The notes below the pieces were generated by a model. The model was not told the origin of the DNA and searched no databases. It worked only from the letters and a program-made list of their open reading frames with translations. Position numbers and translations under genes: made by a program. A stretch of DNA of 64,000 nt from Sulfurimonas sp. (lineage in GTDB: Bacteria; Campylobacterota; Campylobacteria; Campylobacterales; Sulfurimonadaceae), in NCBI GenBank assembly GCA_028044295.1, contig JAOFSE010000007.1:1-64000 (forward strand), read 5' to 3'. Shown piece after piece: positions 19,255 to 28,088 of this stretch (the first letter of the stretch is position 1; each line of letters opens with the position of its first letter).

Positions 19255-19713
19255 TAATCTTCTTACAAATAAAACAATCAATGCCACAGCTAAAATTTTA
19301 AAATCTATTTCACTCGCTACATGTACATTTTTAAAAGTATCACTAAGAGTAGCCTCTACGCCTAACTCTTGCATAGCAAGTATCTTTGGTGCATATACTC
19401 CACTGTACATTAAAGAAGTGAAACTAACTACAAAAGCACTGATAATTGCAATAGTATCTCTATGTCCCATCTTGTACATTACAGCTTCGTAAACCATAAC
19501 ACTAAATGCTAATACATAAACCCAGTAAGAGAAACGATGAAATATCTCACCCATAATCATCCCAGAGTTGTAATAACCAAGAACAACATCACTAAAGAGT
19601 CTATCTGTATGGAAAATAACAGGAGCTACAAAAGCACCTAAAACAATAATACCACCAAAACTAGCAGCCAATAAAATTAAATACGTGAAATCTATATAAA
19701 TTTTTGTTCTCAA
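19234..19713 (-). CDS. DUF4149-type four-helix membrane protein
   Basis: 159 residues with four predicted membrane helices, starting with LILLAASFGGIIVLGAFVAPVIFH. The xGAFxAPxxFH pattern is what I know from DUF4149/TMEM205-like proteins, whose role is unknown. It starts at TTG 19713 with AGGA upstream, 3 bp after the prmC stop, so it is the tail of the M48-BatD-prmC transcript. Confidence 0.75.
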   Translation of the reverse strand: MRTKIYIDFTYLILLAASFGGIIVLGAFVAPVIFHTDRLFSDVVLGYYNSGMIMGEIFHRFSYWVYVLAFSVMVYEAVMYKMGHRDTIAIISAFVVSFTSLMYSGVYAPKILAMQELGVEATLSDTFKNVHVASEIDFKILAVALIVLFVRRLMLLRLS

Positions 19714-19716
19714 GTG

Positions 19717-20544
19717 CTACAATCCTAGTGTAAAACCTCTGTCAAAATCACTGTAGTCTTTGTAAAACTCCAATGATTTATATGGCTTATTATTTAAATA
19801 TGTTCGTATTTTATCCTTTTGGTCATAACCAAACTCACAACTAAAAAAGTTAATCTCTCTTTTTAAGACTTCATCAAGTAGTTTTTGTATAATTTCGTCA
19901 CCTACTGTTCCTCCAAAAAGGGCATTTTGAGGTTCATAAGATAGGTTTGATTCTAGTTCTACTCCATCTTCTATATATGGAGGATTTGAAACCAAGTAGT
20001 CTATATGTTCTTCTACTGGTTCCAAAAGTGAACCCAAACGAAGTTCTATTCTATCACTAAAGCCAAACTTCTCTATATTTTTCTTTGCAACACGAAGAGC
20101 TTTGTCTGAAATATCTACAGCTATAAACTTTGCGTTAGGAAGATGCTTTGCGAGCATTATGGAAATTATTCCACTGCCTACACCAACTTCTACAAAAGTC
20201 ATCTTATCATCTCTACATGTAACTCTTTTCAAAACTTCATCTATGAGTAATTCTGTTTCAGGACGAGGTATAAGAGCACCTTCGTCAACATAAAACTCTT
20301 CGCTGTAGAAACTTACTCTGTTAGTTATGTACTCAAGTGGTTCATTCTTCACTCGTCTATCTACCCAAGTGAATAAACTATCAATATTCTCTACATGTAG
20401 ATTTCTGTTCGTCATAAGGTATAGCTCATCCACATTTAGATGAGCCATAAGGAGTAGTTGAGCCTCTCTTGGAGCTCTTGGTATAACAGGAGCTAATTTA
20501 GCTATAATCTCTTTTAAAACATCGTTTATAGTAAAGTTTTCCAC
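19717..20544 (-). CDS. prmC: Release factor glutamine methyltransferase PrmC (HemK)
   Basis: 275 residues; methylates the GGQ glutamine of release factors RF1/RF2 using SAM. It has an N-terminal helical domain, ALIPRPETELLIDEVL, the SAM site VEVGVGSGIISIMLA and the NPPY signature (YLVSNPPYIED). The GTG start at 20544 immediately follows the BatD-like stop (TAAGTG). Two TACATGTA cores lie in the gene, one inside an exact CTACATGTAG at 20391. Confidence 0.95.
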   Translation of the reverse strand: MENFTINDVLKEIIAKLAPVIPRAPREAQLLLMAHLNVDELYLMTNRNLHVENIDSLFTWVDRRVKNEPLEYITNRVSFYSEEFYVDEGALIPRPETELLIDEVLKRVTCRDDKMTFVEVGVGSGIISIMLAKHLPNAKFIAVDISDKALRVAKKNIEKFGFSDRIELRLGSLLEPVEEHIDYLVSNPPYIEDGVELESNLSYEPQNALFGGTVGDEIIQKLLDEVLKREINFFSCEFGYDQKDKIRTYLNNKPYKSLEFYKDYSDFDRGFTLGL

Positions 20545-21603
20545 TTAAATACCCACTAGTTTTTTTGCTTGATTCAAAGACATACGATTATCACTTTCTA
20601 TTTTACGAATAATATCTTTATACTCTTTCTTATCTTCTAAGATTAACAATATGAGAAGTTCATCCACGGATGTAGTCTTCTCTACCTTTTTATTAAAAAG
20701 TATACTCTCTTTACTGGGTAATTTCTCTTTTTTAAATTTTATTTTTCCAACCAAAAAACCTGAGATTAAGAACAGTGCAAACAATAAATACCTATATGAG
20801 AATTCCTCTTCTTTGTCTGTATCAAGAAGTGTTTCTCTTTGATAACCAGCTGTTATATTTACACTGGTTGATTTACTCTTCAACTCTTTAACAGATGAAC
20901 TTTTAAGATCAAAGTACTCGATTCTAAACTCTTCAATATTAAAGCTGTTTTGAGCGACAAATGCAAACTTCTGACTCCACTCTCCACTATAGCCTTCTTT
21001 TGTAAGAGTAAAGTTCTTAGTCGGTTTTTGGGTAAATACTTTTACACCTTCTATCTTAAACTCTAAAGGTTTTATGTTTTGAAAGTTACCAACACCTTTT
21101 ATGATTACATCAAAATGGTAAGGCGAGAAAGCTTTTTTGTCAGCCTCATCTCTTTTTATTTCTAAGCTAAAGTCACCAACTAAATCCACAGAAGACTTTT
21201 CTACATGTAGGGTTAATGTTTTATGTTTTACAAACTCTTTTTCAAATCCATCTTTAGCTTTTTCATTATCAAGTCCACCTGTCATCTCTGCAATAGACTC
21301 TAAAGTAGTTTTTTTCATAGTTGTATCAAAACTAAAATCAACTCTCCCAGCTTCTTTCATAAAAGCTACGAATTCATAACTGTTCTTACTCTCTTTTAAA
21401 AGATGTAAATCATACTGATTTGTTGTTTGATTAGGGTTAAAATCTATAGTATAGAGTCCAGCATCTTTGTTAAATTCACATACATATTTTAAATACACTG
21501 CTTCATTAACTAGAGCTGTTTTTTTATTTACTTCTGATGTCCATTTATAGTCTGATGCACTCAATATATTAGTGCAAAAGAGTAGTACTATTAAATATCT
21601 GAT
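20545..21603 (-). CDS. BatD-like periplasmic/membrane protein, probable ATC start
   Basis: About 350 residues. The body resembles BatD (oxygen tolerance family): repeated beta domains, VIIKGVGNFQNIKPLEFKIE, GYSGEWSQKFAFVAQ, then a membrane helix (YRYLLFALFLISGFLVG) and a cytoplasmic helical tail. The first standard start, TTG 21564, begins at SASDYKW, inside what looks like a signal peptide. The same frame is open upstream to ATC 21603, giving RYLIVLLFCTNILSA ahead of SDYKW. AGAAGG lies 9 nt before that ATC, inside the M48 gene. I therefore place the start there; ATA 21591 is another option. No BatA/BatB partners are adjacent. Confidence 0.72.
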   Translation of the reverse strand: MRYLIVLLFCTNILSASDYKWTSEVNKKTALVNEAVYLKYVCEFNKDAGLYTIDFNPNQTTNQYDLHLLKESKNSYEFVAFMKEAGRVDFSFDTTMKKTTLESIAEMTGGLDNEKAKDGFEKEFVKHKTLTLHVEKSSVDLVGDFSLEIKRDEADKKAFSPYHFDVIIKGVGNFQNIKPLEFKIEGVKVFTQKPTKNFTLTKEGYSGEWSQKFAFVAQNSFNIEEFRIEYFDLKSSSVKELKSKSTSVNITAGYQRETLLDTDKEEEFSYRYLLFALFLISGFLVGKIKFKKEKLPSKESILFNKKVEKTTSVDELLILLILEDKKEYKDIIRKIESDNRMSLNQAKKLVGI

Positions 21604-22847
21604 TTAAATGAACCTTCTAAAGCATTTTTACCTACATCTTCATAATCCACACCAAGCTCTTTTAGTCTCTCTAAAACTGGAGGGTGAGTGTAGTGAAAAA
21701 ATATAAAAAGTGGATGTGACAGTGGAAAACTTTTGTTTTCAGTAACTAGCTTTTTAAGAGCATTTGCAAGTTCTATCTCTCCGCCCTCTCCTGCTAGTTC
21801 ACTACCCATTCTATCTGCCTCATACTCATTATGTCTACTTACTATTCCCATAACTGGCATCATTAAAAAACCTAAAACTGGCATGAACAGCATAAGTAAA
21901 ATCATAATCACATATGGTGACTGTGAAAGCCCTAACTCAAAGTAAAGTGAATCAGGTAGATTACCAAAAAGTCCAAACATTGCTAGTAACATTCCGCCAA
22001 CAAGAGCTATGTTTTTATATATGTCTCCATGAGCAAAATGTCCTAGTTCATGTCCTAAAACTGCAAGAAGCTCTCTCGTACTTAACTTCTCTATTAGAGT
22101 GTCAAAAAGTACAACTCTTTTAGCCTTTCCAAATCCACCGAAGTAAGCGTTTAGTCTTGCATCACGCTTACTTGCATCACTCACAAAGACACCAGAACTT
22201 ACAAAACCTGTTTTGTCCATAAGTCTTTTTATTTCACTGTCAAGCTCTTCATCCTGAAGTGGTGTTAGCTTGTCAAAAAACATAGCTCTAAATGCTGGAT
22301 AAAGCATGTTAATAAGTACAACAACAGCAAATATAAATACAAAACTCCATAACCACCATAGAGTAAAGTTAGAGATTATTAGGTGAATACCCCATACAAC
22401 TAAAGAACCAAATATAATAGTCATCACAAATGAGATAAGAGTATCTTTTATCCACTGTCCCATACTAGACTTGTTAAATCCAAACTTCTCATCTAAAACG
22501 AACTTCTCATAGTAAGCAAATGGTAGTGATATTACAGAACCTATAACTAGGAAACTCATAACAATAGCTATACTCATATAAGCTTCATTTTGAAAATATA
22601 GGCTAGTTTCTAAAGTCTTAATCCCAAAATCAATCCATAGAATAAATAATATGTAATCAACGAATGAATTTGCAATGCTCATTCTCTGTTTTGCTATAGC
22701 ATAGTCACCAGCTTTTGAAAACTCATCACTAGGTAAAAGCACAGCCTTACCTTTTTTAGCTTGGTTTACAAAACCAATCTGCATAACACTTGTGTATATG
22801 TTTATCAGTACGTAAAGTGTATATATAGCTACTATCGTTGTTAACAT
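21591..22847 (-). CDS. M48-family zinc metallopeptidase (Ste24/CAAX-type)
   Basis: 418 residues with about six membrane helices. The zinc site is HELGHFAHGD, with the third ligand in NEYEADRMGSELAG. The long N-terminal membrane domain before the catalytic site resembles Ste24/CAAX protease 1 more than the shorter HtpX. A role in membrane-protein quality control is likely. It heads the operon with the BatD-like gene, prmC and DUF4149; AAGG lies before ATG 22847. Confidence 0.9.
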   Translation of the reverse strand: MLTTIVAIYTLYVLINIYTSVMQIGFVNQAKKGKAVLLPSDEFSKAGDYAIAKQRMSIANSFVDYILFILWIDFGIKTLETSLYFQNEAYMSIAIVMSFLVIGSVISLPFAYYEKFVLDEKFGFNKSSMGQWIKDTLISFVMTIIFGSLVVWGIHLIISNFTLWWLWSFVFIFAVVVLINMLYPAFRAMFFDKLTPLQDEELDSEIKRLMDKTGFVSSGVFVSDASKRDARLNAYFGGFGKAKRVVLFDTLIEKLSTRELLAVLGHELGHFAHGDIYKNIALVGGMLLAMFGLFGNLPDSLYFELGLSQSPYVIMILLMLFMPVLGFLMMPVMGIVSRHNEYEADRMGSELAGEGGEIELANALKKLVTENKSFPLSHPLFIFFHYTHPPVLERLKELGVDYEDVGKNALEGSFKSDI

Positions 22848-22927
22848 TTGAAGACCTTAAATTTTTTCATATTCTATCATTTTTTAGTTTATAACTATCA
22901 AATATAAATAAATAAACATATGTGTGA

Positions 22928-22933
22928 TACAAT
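22928..22933 (+). promoter_or_regulatory. Candidate -10 box for the EF-hand gene
   Basis: TACAAT preceded by TGTGTGA, 33 bp before the ATG, in the 119-bp divergent gap with the M48 gene. Extended -10 style; no -35 seen. Confidence 0.35.
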
Positions 22934-22966
22934 ATTTAAAGGTACATAAACAAGGAGCATAACGTA

Positions 22967-23320
22967 ATGAAAAACCTAATTAAAAATATGAAACTAAGTC
23001 TACTTGTCATTTCTACACTAACAATGGCATCTACAGCCATAGCACAGGAAATGCCTTCACGTGGCCCAATACCATTTGGTATATTTGATGCAAATAAAGA
23101 TGGTTCTATTACAGAGTCTGAGTTCTATGATGCGAGAGCTATCAGAATGAAGCAAAAAGCAGATCAAGGGAGACCTATGAAAAATGCAGCTAATGCTCCA
23201 GATTTTTCTGTGTATGACACAAATAATGATGGTAAATTAAATAAGCTAGAACTTTTAGAAGGTCAAAATAAGCAGATGCAAAAAAACAGACAAAACAGAG
23301 GTCAAAGAAATAATAGATAA
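22967..23320 (+). CDS. Exported EF-hand calcium-binding protein
   Basis: 117 residues: a signal peptide ending near TAIAQ, then two canonical EF-hand loops, FDANKDGSITESEF (about residues 38-51) and YDTNNDGKLNKLEL (about 83-96), both with D-x-D/N-x-D-G spacing and acidic position 12. The basic tail is rich in K, Q, N and R. It is likely a periplasmic calcium sensor or buffer. AAGGAG lies upstream of the ATG. Monocistronic, with a hairpin directly after the stop. Confidence 0.85.
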   Translation: MKNLIKNMKLSLLVISTLTMASTAIAQEMPSRGPIPFGIFDANKDGSITESEFYDARAIRMKQKADQGRPMKNAANAPDFSVYDTNNDGKLNKLELLEGQNKQMQKNRQNRGQRNNR

Positions 23321-23321
23321 T

Positions 23322-23355
23322 CTTTTTACATGTAGAAAAACCTACATGTAAAAAG
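23322..23355. terminator. Perfect 14-bp stem hairpin built from two TACATGTA words
   Basis: CTTTTTACATGTAG (23322-23335) and its exact complement CTACATGTAAAAAG (23342-23355) with a 6-nt loop. It lies between the convergent EF-hand and Dabb genes (stops at 23320 and 23360). The arms begin and end in T/A runs, so it can terminate in both directions. Each arm carries one copy of the over-represented palindrome core. Confidence 0.85.
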
Positions 23356-23359
23356 CACC

Positions 23360-23653
23360 CTAGTCTTTTATGTAGTCTACCACTTTAGACTCAGATGTAA
23401 CTTCTCTAATAATCTCTACAACTTTTATATGTTCAGGATGAACGGCATACTCTCCAAGAGCTTCTTTAGAATCAAATGTAGTGTAGATTGACATATCAAA
23501 AGCTCTTTCACTTTTAGAAAAATCAATTCCAACTTCCATAGAGTTAAGTGAAGGTATCAACTCTAGTAAAGCATTTAACCTTGCAGTTACCTCTACTATA
23601 TTCGCATCTTTATTCTCGTCTTTAAATCTAAACATTACTATATGAACTATCAT
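23360..23653 (-). CDS. Dabb-family (stress-responsive alpha/beta barrel) protein
   Basis: 97 residues: MIVHIVMFRFKDENKD at the start, SMEVGIDFSKSERAFDMSIYTTFDSKEALGEYAVHPEHIKV in the middle. This is the dimeric ferredoxin-like barrel of Dabb proteins, with the conserved Y-x-x-H-P-x-H segment. The specific function is unknown. AGAGGA lies before the ATG. Confidence 0.88.
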   Translation of the reverse strand: MIVHIVMFRFKDENKDANIVEVTARLNALLELIPSLNSMEVGIDFSKSERAFDMSIYTTFDSKEALGEYAVHPEHIKVVEIIREVTSESKVVDYIKD

Positions 23654-23710
23654 AAATTATCCTCTTATATATTTGATAAAATTTTATCTAAAAAATGTAA
23701 AGATACACTC

Positions 23711-25066
23711 TTATAAAATTCCACTCCAAAAAAACTCTGCTATAACTACGATGAGAGCTATACCCACTAGGTTTAAAACTATCCCGTATCTTGCCATACT
23801 TTTTATGCTTACAACTCCACTACTCATAGCTATAGCATTTGGTGCGGTGGCGATAGGGAGCATAAAGGCGTAACTAGCACACACAGTAGCCACCATCATA
23901 AAAAGTGTCGTAGATATACCCGTTTGCTCACATACTGAGTACATAACAGGTAACATTATAGAGATAAGTGCTGTGTTGGATGTTATCTCTGTTGTAAAAG
24001 TTATGAGAAGTGCCACAGATAAAATAATCATCATTGGCGGTAGCTCGGTTATAACTATGAGAAACGATGCAAACTCATCAGCTAGACCAGTTGCGCCAAA
24101 GGCTTTTGCTATAGAGAATCCAGCTCCAAACAAAAACATAATTTTATATGGAACTTTTGCCTTGTCACCTTCCCAGTCAAGTATTTTAAACGGTGGTGCA
24201 AAAAGTAAAAGCCCTACTCCTAAAAGTATCCCTGCTTCACTCAAACCTAATCCTGACCAGTATGGTTTAAGTGGAGCATTTACTAGCAGTAAAAGAACTA
24301 AACCACTCAGTAAAAAGAATACTTTCTTCTGACTTTCGTCTAACGAGTGGTTGTTTCTAACTAAGTTCACTTGTATATCTTTAACACCAACACTCAAAAG
24401 TGAGGCAACAACAAAAAACATTACAAAAACTAAAGGAGCGACCATCATGACCCACTGTAAAAATGGTATGGCTTCCATCCCTTTGTCTTGCATAACACCT
24501 AAGAGTATAAGGTTTGGTGGAGTTCCTATGGGAGTGAGTATTCCACCTACAGTAGCGCCATATGCGATGGCAAGAGCAAATCTCATCTTTAGTCGTACAT
24601 CTTCACTTAAAAACAGAGCTATAGACATAAGTAAAAGCGTTGTTGTCGTGTTAGAAAGAATCGAGCTAAGAAGTCCAGCCGTAATAGTCAGAGAAAAGAT
24701 TATCCCTCTTGGAGTAGATGGAAAGATGGCGAACATCTTATCAGATATCCACGTATGAAGGTTAGTTTTTTCAACGGCTATTGCCAACATAAACCCACCT
24801 AAAAATAGGTAGATAATAGGATGAGAATAGTTTATGGATGTCTCTTTAGTAGAGAGGATAGAAAATGCTGGAAACAAAACTATAGGTAAAAGTGAAACTA
24901 CACCTAAAGGAAGTCCCTCATTTGTCCATAGAGCTACTAAAAGAGCGATTAGTCCAAGAAGTGAAGCTTGTTGCGTTGTGAAAAAATTTATAGATATGAT
25001 AAAGACTAAAGCACCTACTATAACACCTAGCCCTATCTTTAAAAACTGTTCTTTGTATTTGTTCAA
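23711..25066 (-). CDS. SLC13/DASS-family anion permease
   Basis: 451 residues with about 11-12 membrane helices. TTEITSNTALISIMLPV matches the SNT motif for Na+/substrate binding, and GTPPNLILLGV is the matching motif of the first half. Family members import dicarboxylates, sulfate or related anions with sodium. It starts at TTG 25066, 12 bp after the DUF4384 gene, so it ends that transcript. Substrate not decided by sequence; dicarboxylate is the commonest. Confidence 0.88.
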   Translation of the reverse strand: MNKYKEQFLKIGLGVIVGALVFIISINFFTTQQASLLGLIALLVALWTNEGLPLGVVSLLPIVLFPAFSILSTKETSINYSHPIIYLFLGGFMLAIAVEKTNLHTWISDKMFAIFPSTPRGIIFSLTITAGLLSSILSNTTTTLLLMSIALFLSEDVRLKMRFALAIAYGATVGGILTPIGTPPNLILLGVMQDKGMEAIPFLQWVMMVAPLVFVMFFVVASLLSVGVKDIQVNLVRNNHSLDESQKKVFFLLSGLVLLLLVNAPLKPYWSGLGLSEAGILLGVGLLLFAPPFKILDWEGDKAKVPYKIMFLFGAGFSIAKAFGATGLADEFASFLIVITELPPMMIILSVALLITFTTEITSNTALISIMLPVMYSVCEQTGISTTLFMMVATVCASYAFMLPIATAPNAIAMSSGVVSIKSMARYGIVLNLVGIALIVVIAEFFWSGIL

Positions 25067-25078
25067 ACTACTTAACCA

Positions 25079-26467
25079 TTACCTTTTCATAGTAGTAAAA
25101 CTCATAACATCTTCACTAAACTCAACTTTTTTAGACTTTTTCTTTTTAAGTCCACGAGTTTTTACTAGTGCTTTTTTTATGTCTTTTGAGACTATATAGT
25201 AACCACTCTCTTCATCATACCTTACAGATGGTAGTGTAGTTATCTTTTGGTTTGATGCTATAACTTGGATACTCTCAACTCCATAAGGTGGCTCAATCGT
25301 AAAAGCACCAAGACTCATCCATCGGTTAGTATCATCAGCATTTACAAACTGTATAAACCTACTCTCACCCATACCTTCTTGTAGTTCTAAGAGATATGAC
25401 ATTGTTCCATTCTTAGTTTGTGTGTAACCAACTATGTAGTAGTAGCCTTGTTTATTTAGTTTAATAAAAAGCTCTATCTCCTCTCCATCATTAAAGAGAA
25501 GATTTTGACTTCCTCTGTTTGAGTTTAAAGCTACATGTAGATTTGAAGAAGAAGTAATCCCAGCATTTAAAAGTGCATCAAAGTCTACGTTTTTTGGTTT
25601 TGTTTTTAGATTTTTATATGCTGACTTGTTTATGTTTATTGTTTTTGAAGTAACTACTTCATTTGTATGTGAATCTAACAGTTCATAGTTTAAAACCATC
25701 ATCTTTTTAGTAAGTGTGTATTCACCTACTAGTATATAAGAAGCATCATATATGTCTTTAGAACTTTTAACTTTAGACTTCAGGTTTTTCATAAATACAG
25801 AGCCAAACTCTGAAACAGTTGTAGAGTTTTGAAGTAATGGTGGGTAGACAAAAACATTTTCTACATGTAGAAAGCTTTTAGCTAGTACAGTTGTAGCAAA
25901 CTCTACGCTGTCTATGTCTGAGTTTAGCTTATCTAGCTCTGTTTTTACCTTTGCTTTTGTAACCTGAGGTCTGTTTAGAACCTTACCTCCAAGTATGACT
26001 AAAACACTCTCGTATCTGTCATACTCTTTTAAAAGTGAAAATATATTTGAATATGCTTTTAACTTTAAAGAATTAGATTTTGACTTTTTAATCTCACTAA
26101 GTGAAGAGTCTATCTCATCGTTTATATTTGATAGTTTAGATAGGTAGAGTGCTATCACCTTTGAAGATGTTAGAGTTACTTCTGCTTCTACTTCCGTACT
26201 CTTTTTTATGACATCAAACTCTGCACCAAGTATGGGTAAGTCTGAACTAACTTTTAGAGTTGCCTTTGCATAGCCTCCACTGTTCATACTAGTAGACTCA
26301 AAACTAGAACGTACTTCACTCTTTATGACTTGACTTAAGTCTGAGAGTGCTTCTTTTTTAGCTTCTGATTTTGTAGATGCATAGCCTACACCGCTTATGT
26401 CTGCACTAGCTACATGTGAAAATACTAATGTACATGTAACTAATAAACTTTTTAACTTTAAACTCAT
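25079..26467 (-). CDS. LPP20-like/DUF4384 exported protein of the caspase cluster
   Basis: 462 residues with a cleavable signal peptide (ending near HVASA). The N-terminal domain (about 22-115), ISGVGYASTKSEAKKEALSDL, resembles LPP20 lipoprotein repeats but without the lipid cysteine. The C-terminal part (about 305-430), FNDGEEIELFIKLNKQGYYYI to PPYGVESIQVIAS, is DUF4384. DUF4384 is often fused to, or near, bacterial caspase-like domains, and here two such genes lie directly upstream. I infer a periplasmic partner or scaffold. Two exact CTACATGTAG copies lie inside (25531, 25861). Confidence 0.82.
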   Translation of the reverse strand: MSLKLKSLLVTCTLVFSHVASADISGVGYASTKSEAKKEALSDLSQVIKSEVRSSFESTSMNSGGYAKATLKVSSDLPILGAEFDVIKKSTEVEAEVTLTSSKVIALYLSKLSNINDEIDSSLSEIKKSKSNSLKLKAYSNIFSLLKEYDRYESVLVILGGKVLNRPQVTKAKVKTELDKLNSDIDSVEFATTVLAKSFLHVENVFVYPPLLQNSTTVSEFGSVFMKNLKSKVKSSKDIYDASYILVGEYTLTKKMMVLNYELLDSHTNEVVTSKTININKSAYKNLKTKPKNVDFDALLNAGITSSSNLHVALNSNRGSQNLLFNDGEEIELFIKLNKQGYYYIVGYTQTKNGTMSYLLELQEGMGESRFIQFVNADDTNRWMSLGAFTIEPPYGVESIQVIASNQKITTLPSVRYDEESGYYIVSKDIKKALVKTRGLKKKKSKKVEFSEDVMSFTTMKR

Positions 26468-26487
26468 ATTTATCCTTTATGTATATA

Positions 26488-28074
26488 TTAATTATTTCTA
26501 ACACAACGAGTATGGTTATTATTACTTGATGGTGTAGATACTTCTTCATTCTTGGATGATACTTCCCACGGAAACTCGGTACTACCTATTATTTCTATAT
26601 TTGAAGACCAATAGCTGTCACTACCAATGTAACTAAAACCTGTTTTTTTATGAGATTTTTTAAGTTCTTTTTTAGTTGGTAATCTCCAGTCATGATGCCC
26701 ACTTAAAGTTAATGACTTACAATATATATTTGAATTCTTCCAATCACTTCTAATAGTTTTTGTATCTTTATTATCCTGCCACATTAAACCATCTAAAACT
26801 ACTGTTCCTTCAAGTTTCTTTCTTTTTGTACGTTTAACTTTTTTTTCTGGTATCTGATTTTCATCTCTCACACAACGTACATAACTAACATTTTGTTTTG
26901 GATAATAAAATGTATCAGCTAAAGAAAAATCAGCATTCCAAACTGTTTGAGAAAGGTTCTTATTTGTAGAAGAAGATAAATAACCTCCAGTTGTCACTAC
27001 ATGATTAAATTCTTTTTTTATCTTAGGAGTTTTATTTTTATCCATAATTTTTTTTAACTTTTTGATGTCTGGAAGATACCAATCAGAATACCCAGCTAAT
27101 TTTAAATTACTACAATATTTTTTTGAACCCTCATAATCTTGTACTTTTCCATATTTACTATTTGTACTAAATGCATTAACTTCTTTATTTACGTATGGCT
27201 CATCCTGCCACATCAAACCATCTAAAACTACTATATCTGACATGTCATGAGTCTCTTCTACTTTTTTAGTCTCATTCAAAATAATCTTTGTTGATTGAAT
27301 ACTTTTACTTCCATTACTAGGTAGTCTAAAAAAGAAATCACCTATGATGTCATCATGAGTCCAAGGTCTCTGTTGCTCTTGTGTTTTGTCATAAACACCT
27401 CGTTTTACCTTTTTAAACATACGACCTATTGGTATACCCTCTTCATCAATATTATTTAAAATCTGCTCAGTAAATACACCATGCTTTCCGCTGCCATCAC
27501 TTGCTACATCACCTGGACTTGTAGCATAGGCTATAAACATACCCTTAGCGTTGTCAACCTTAGCTAAACCACCACCAGATGAACGAGAAAATGGGTCATT
27601 TCTACAAGCATCAAGTAAAACTATGTTTAAACGGTTTCCTGAGTTTTTCATGGAGTCCAGTACTTTGTTTAACTCTAAAGACTCGTAAGCAATGTCTAGT
27701 TTATCTACAAGGTTAGAGTCTTTACCCATCAAGTAGTTTTTACCTTGGGACTCTACACCATGACCAGCAAAGAAAAATAGACCTACTCCTCCTTTACGAA
27801 GCTTTGAATTAAAAGAGCGAAGTTTTTTGTCCATGTCTCTAACACTAAGATTCTCTCCATAAAAAACTTCAAACCCTAAAGAACGTAGCTTTATTTTCAT
27901 AGCCTTAGCATCGTTAATAGGATTTTTAAGTTTTGTAAGTCTGTCACTGTTGTATATATTGTTACCAATTACAAGAGCAACTCTCTGCTCTGACTTCATC
28001 ATTTTTAGTGCTCGGTCTGTGTTTGCATCTAAAGATATACATAAAATCGAGAATAGTATTAAAAGTTTATTCAT
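26488..28074 (-). CDS. Exported caspase-like protease with two DUF1566 domains
   Basis: 528 residues. A signal peptide (MNKLLILFSILCISLDA) precedes a peptidase C14/p20 domain: RVALVIGNNIYNSDRLTKLK, catalytic His in FFFAGHGVE, catalytic Cys in VLLDACRNDPFSR. Two DUF1566 (Lcl-type) domains follow, each beginning LDGLMWQD and carrying a DWYLPD or DWRLPT signature; the second ends in a Cys-Val-Arg C-terminus. I chose ATG 28074 (AAGGA 6-7 nt upstream) over TTG 28077. It probably acts in the periplasm. The domain shuffle suggests a regulated protease with ligand-binding tails. Confidence 0.87.
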   Translation of the reverse strand: MNKLLILFSILCISLDANTDRALKMMKSEQRVALVIGNNIYNSDRLTKLKNPINDAKAMKIKLRSLGFEVFYGENLSVRDMDKKLRSFNSKLRKGGVGLFFFAGHGVESQGKNYLMGKDSNLVDKLDIAYESLELNKVLDSMKNSGNRLNIVLLDACRNDPFSRSSGGGLAKVDNAKGMFIAYATSPGDVASDGSGKHGVFTEQILNNIDEEGIPIGRMFKKVKRGVYDKTQEQQRPWTHDDIIGDFFFRLPSNGSKSIQSTKIILNETKKVEETHDMSDIVVLDGLMWQDEPYVNKEVNAFSTNSKYGKVQDYEGSKKYCSNLKLAGYSDWYLPDIKKLKKIMDKNKTPKIKKEFNHVVTTGGYLSSSTNKNLSQTVWNADFSLADTFYYPKQNVSYVRCVRDENQIPEKKVKRTKRKKLEGTVVLDGLMWQDNKDTKTIRSDWKNSNIYCKSLTLSGHHDWRLPTKKELKKSHKKTGFSYIGSDSYWSSNIEIIGSTEFPWEVSSKNEEVSTPSSNNNHTRCVRNN

Positions 28075-28088
28075 CAATATTCCTTATT

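Noticed and set aside
23711-25199. Several plus-strand open frames of over 100 codons opposite the SLC13 and DUF4384 genes
   Set aside because: They are mirror frames of membrane-protein codons with no coding signature or ribosome sites.
26488-26620. AAT/AAC-rich 3' end of the DUF1566 caspase gene as a diversity-generating retroelement variable region
   Set aside because: DUF1566 proteins can be such targets, but no template repeat or reverse transcriptase gene is in the window and the Asn codons fit general AT richness.
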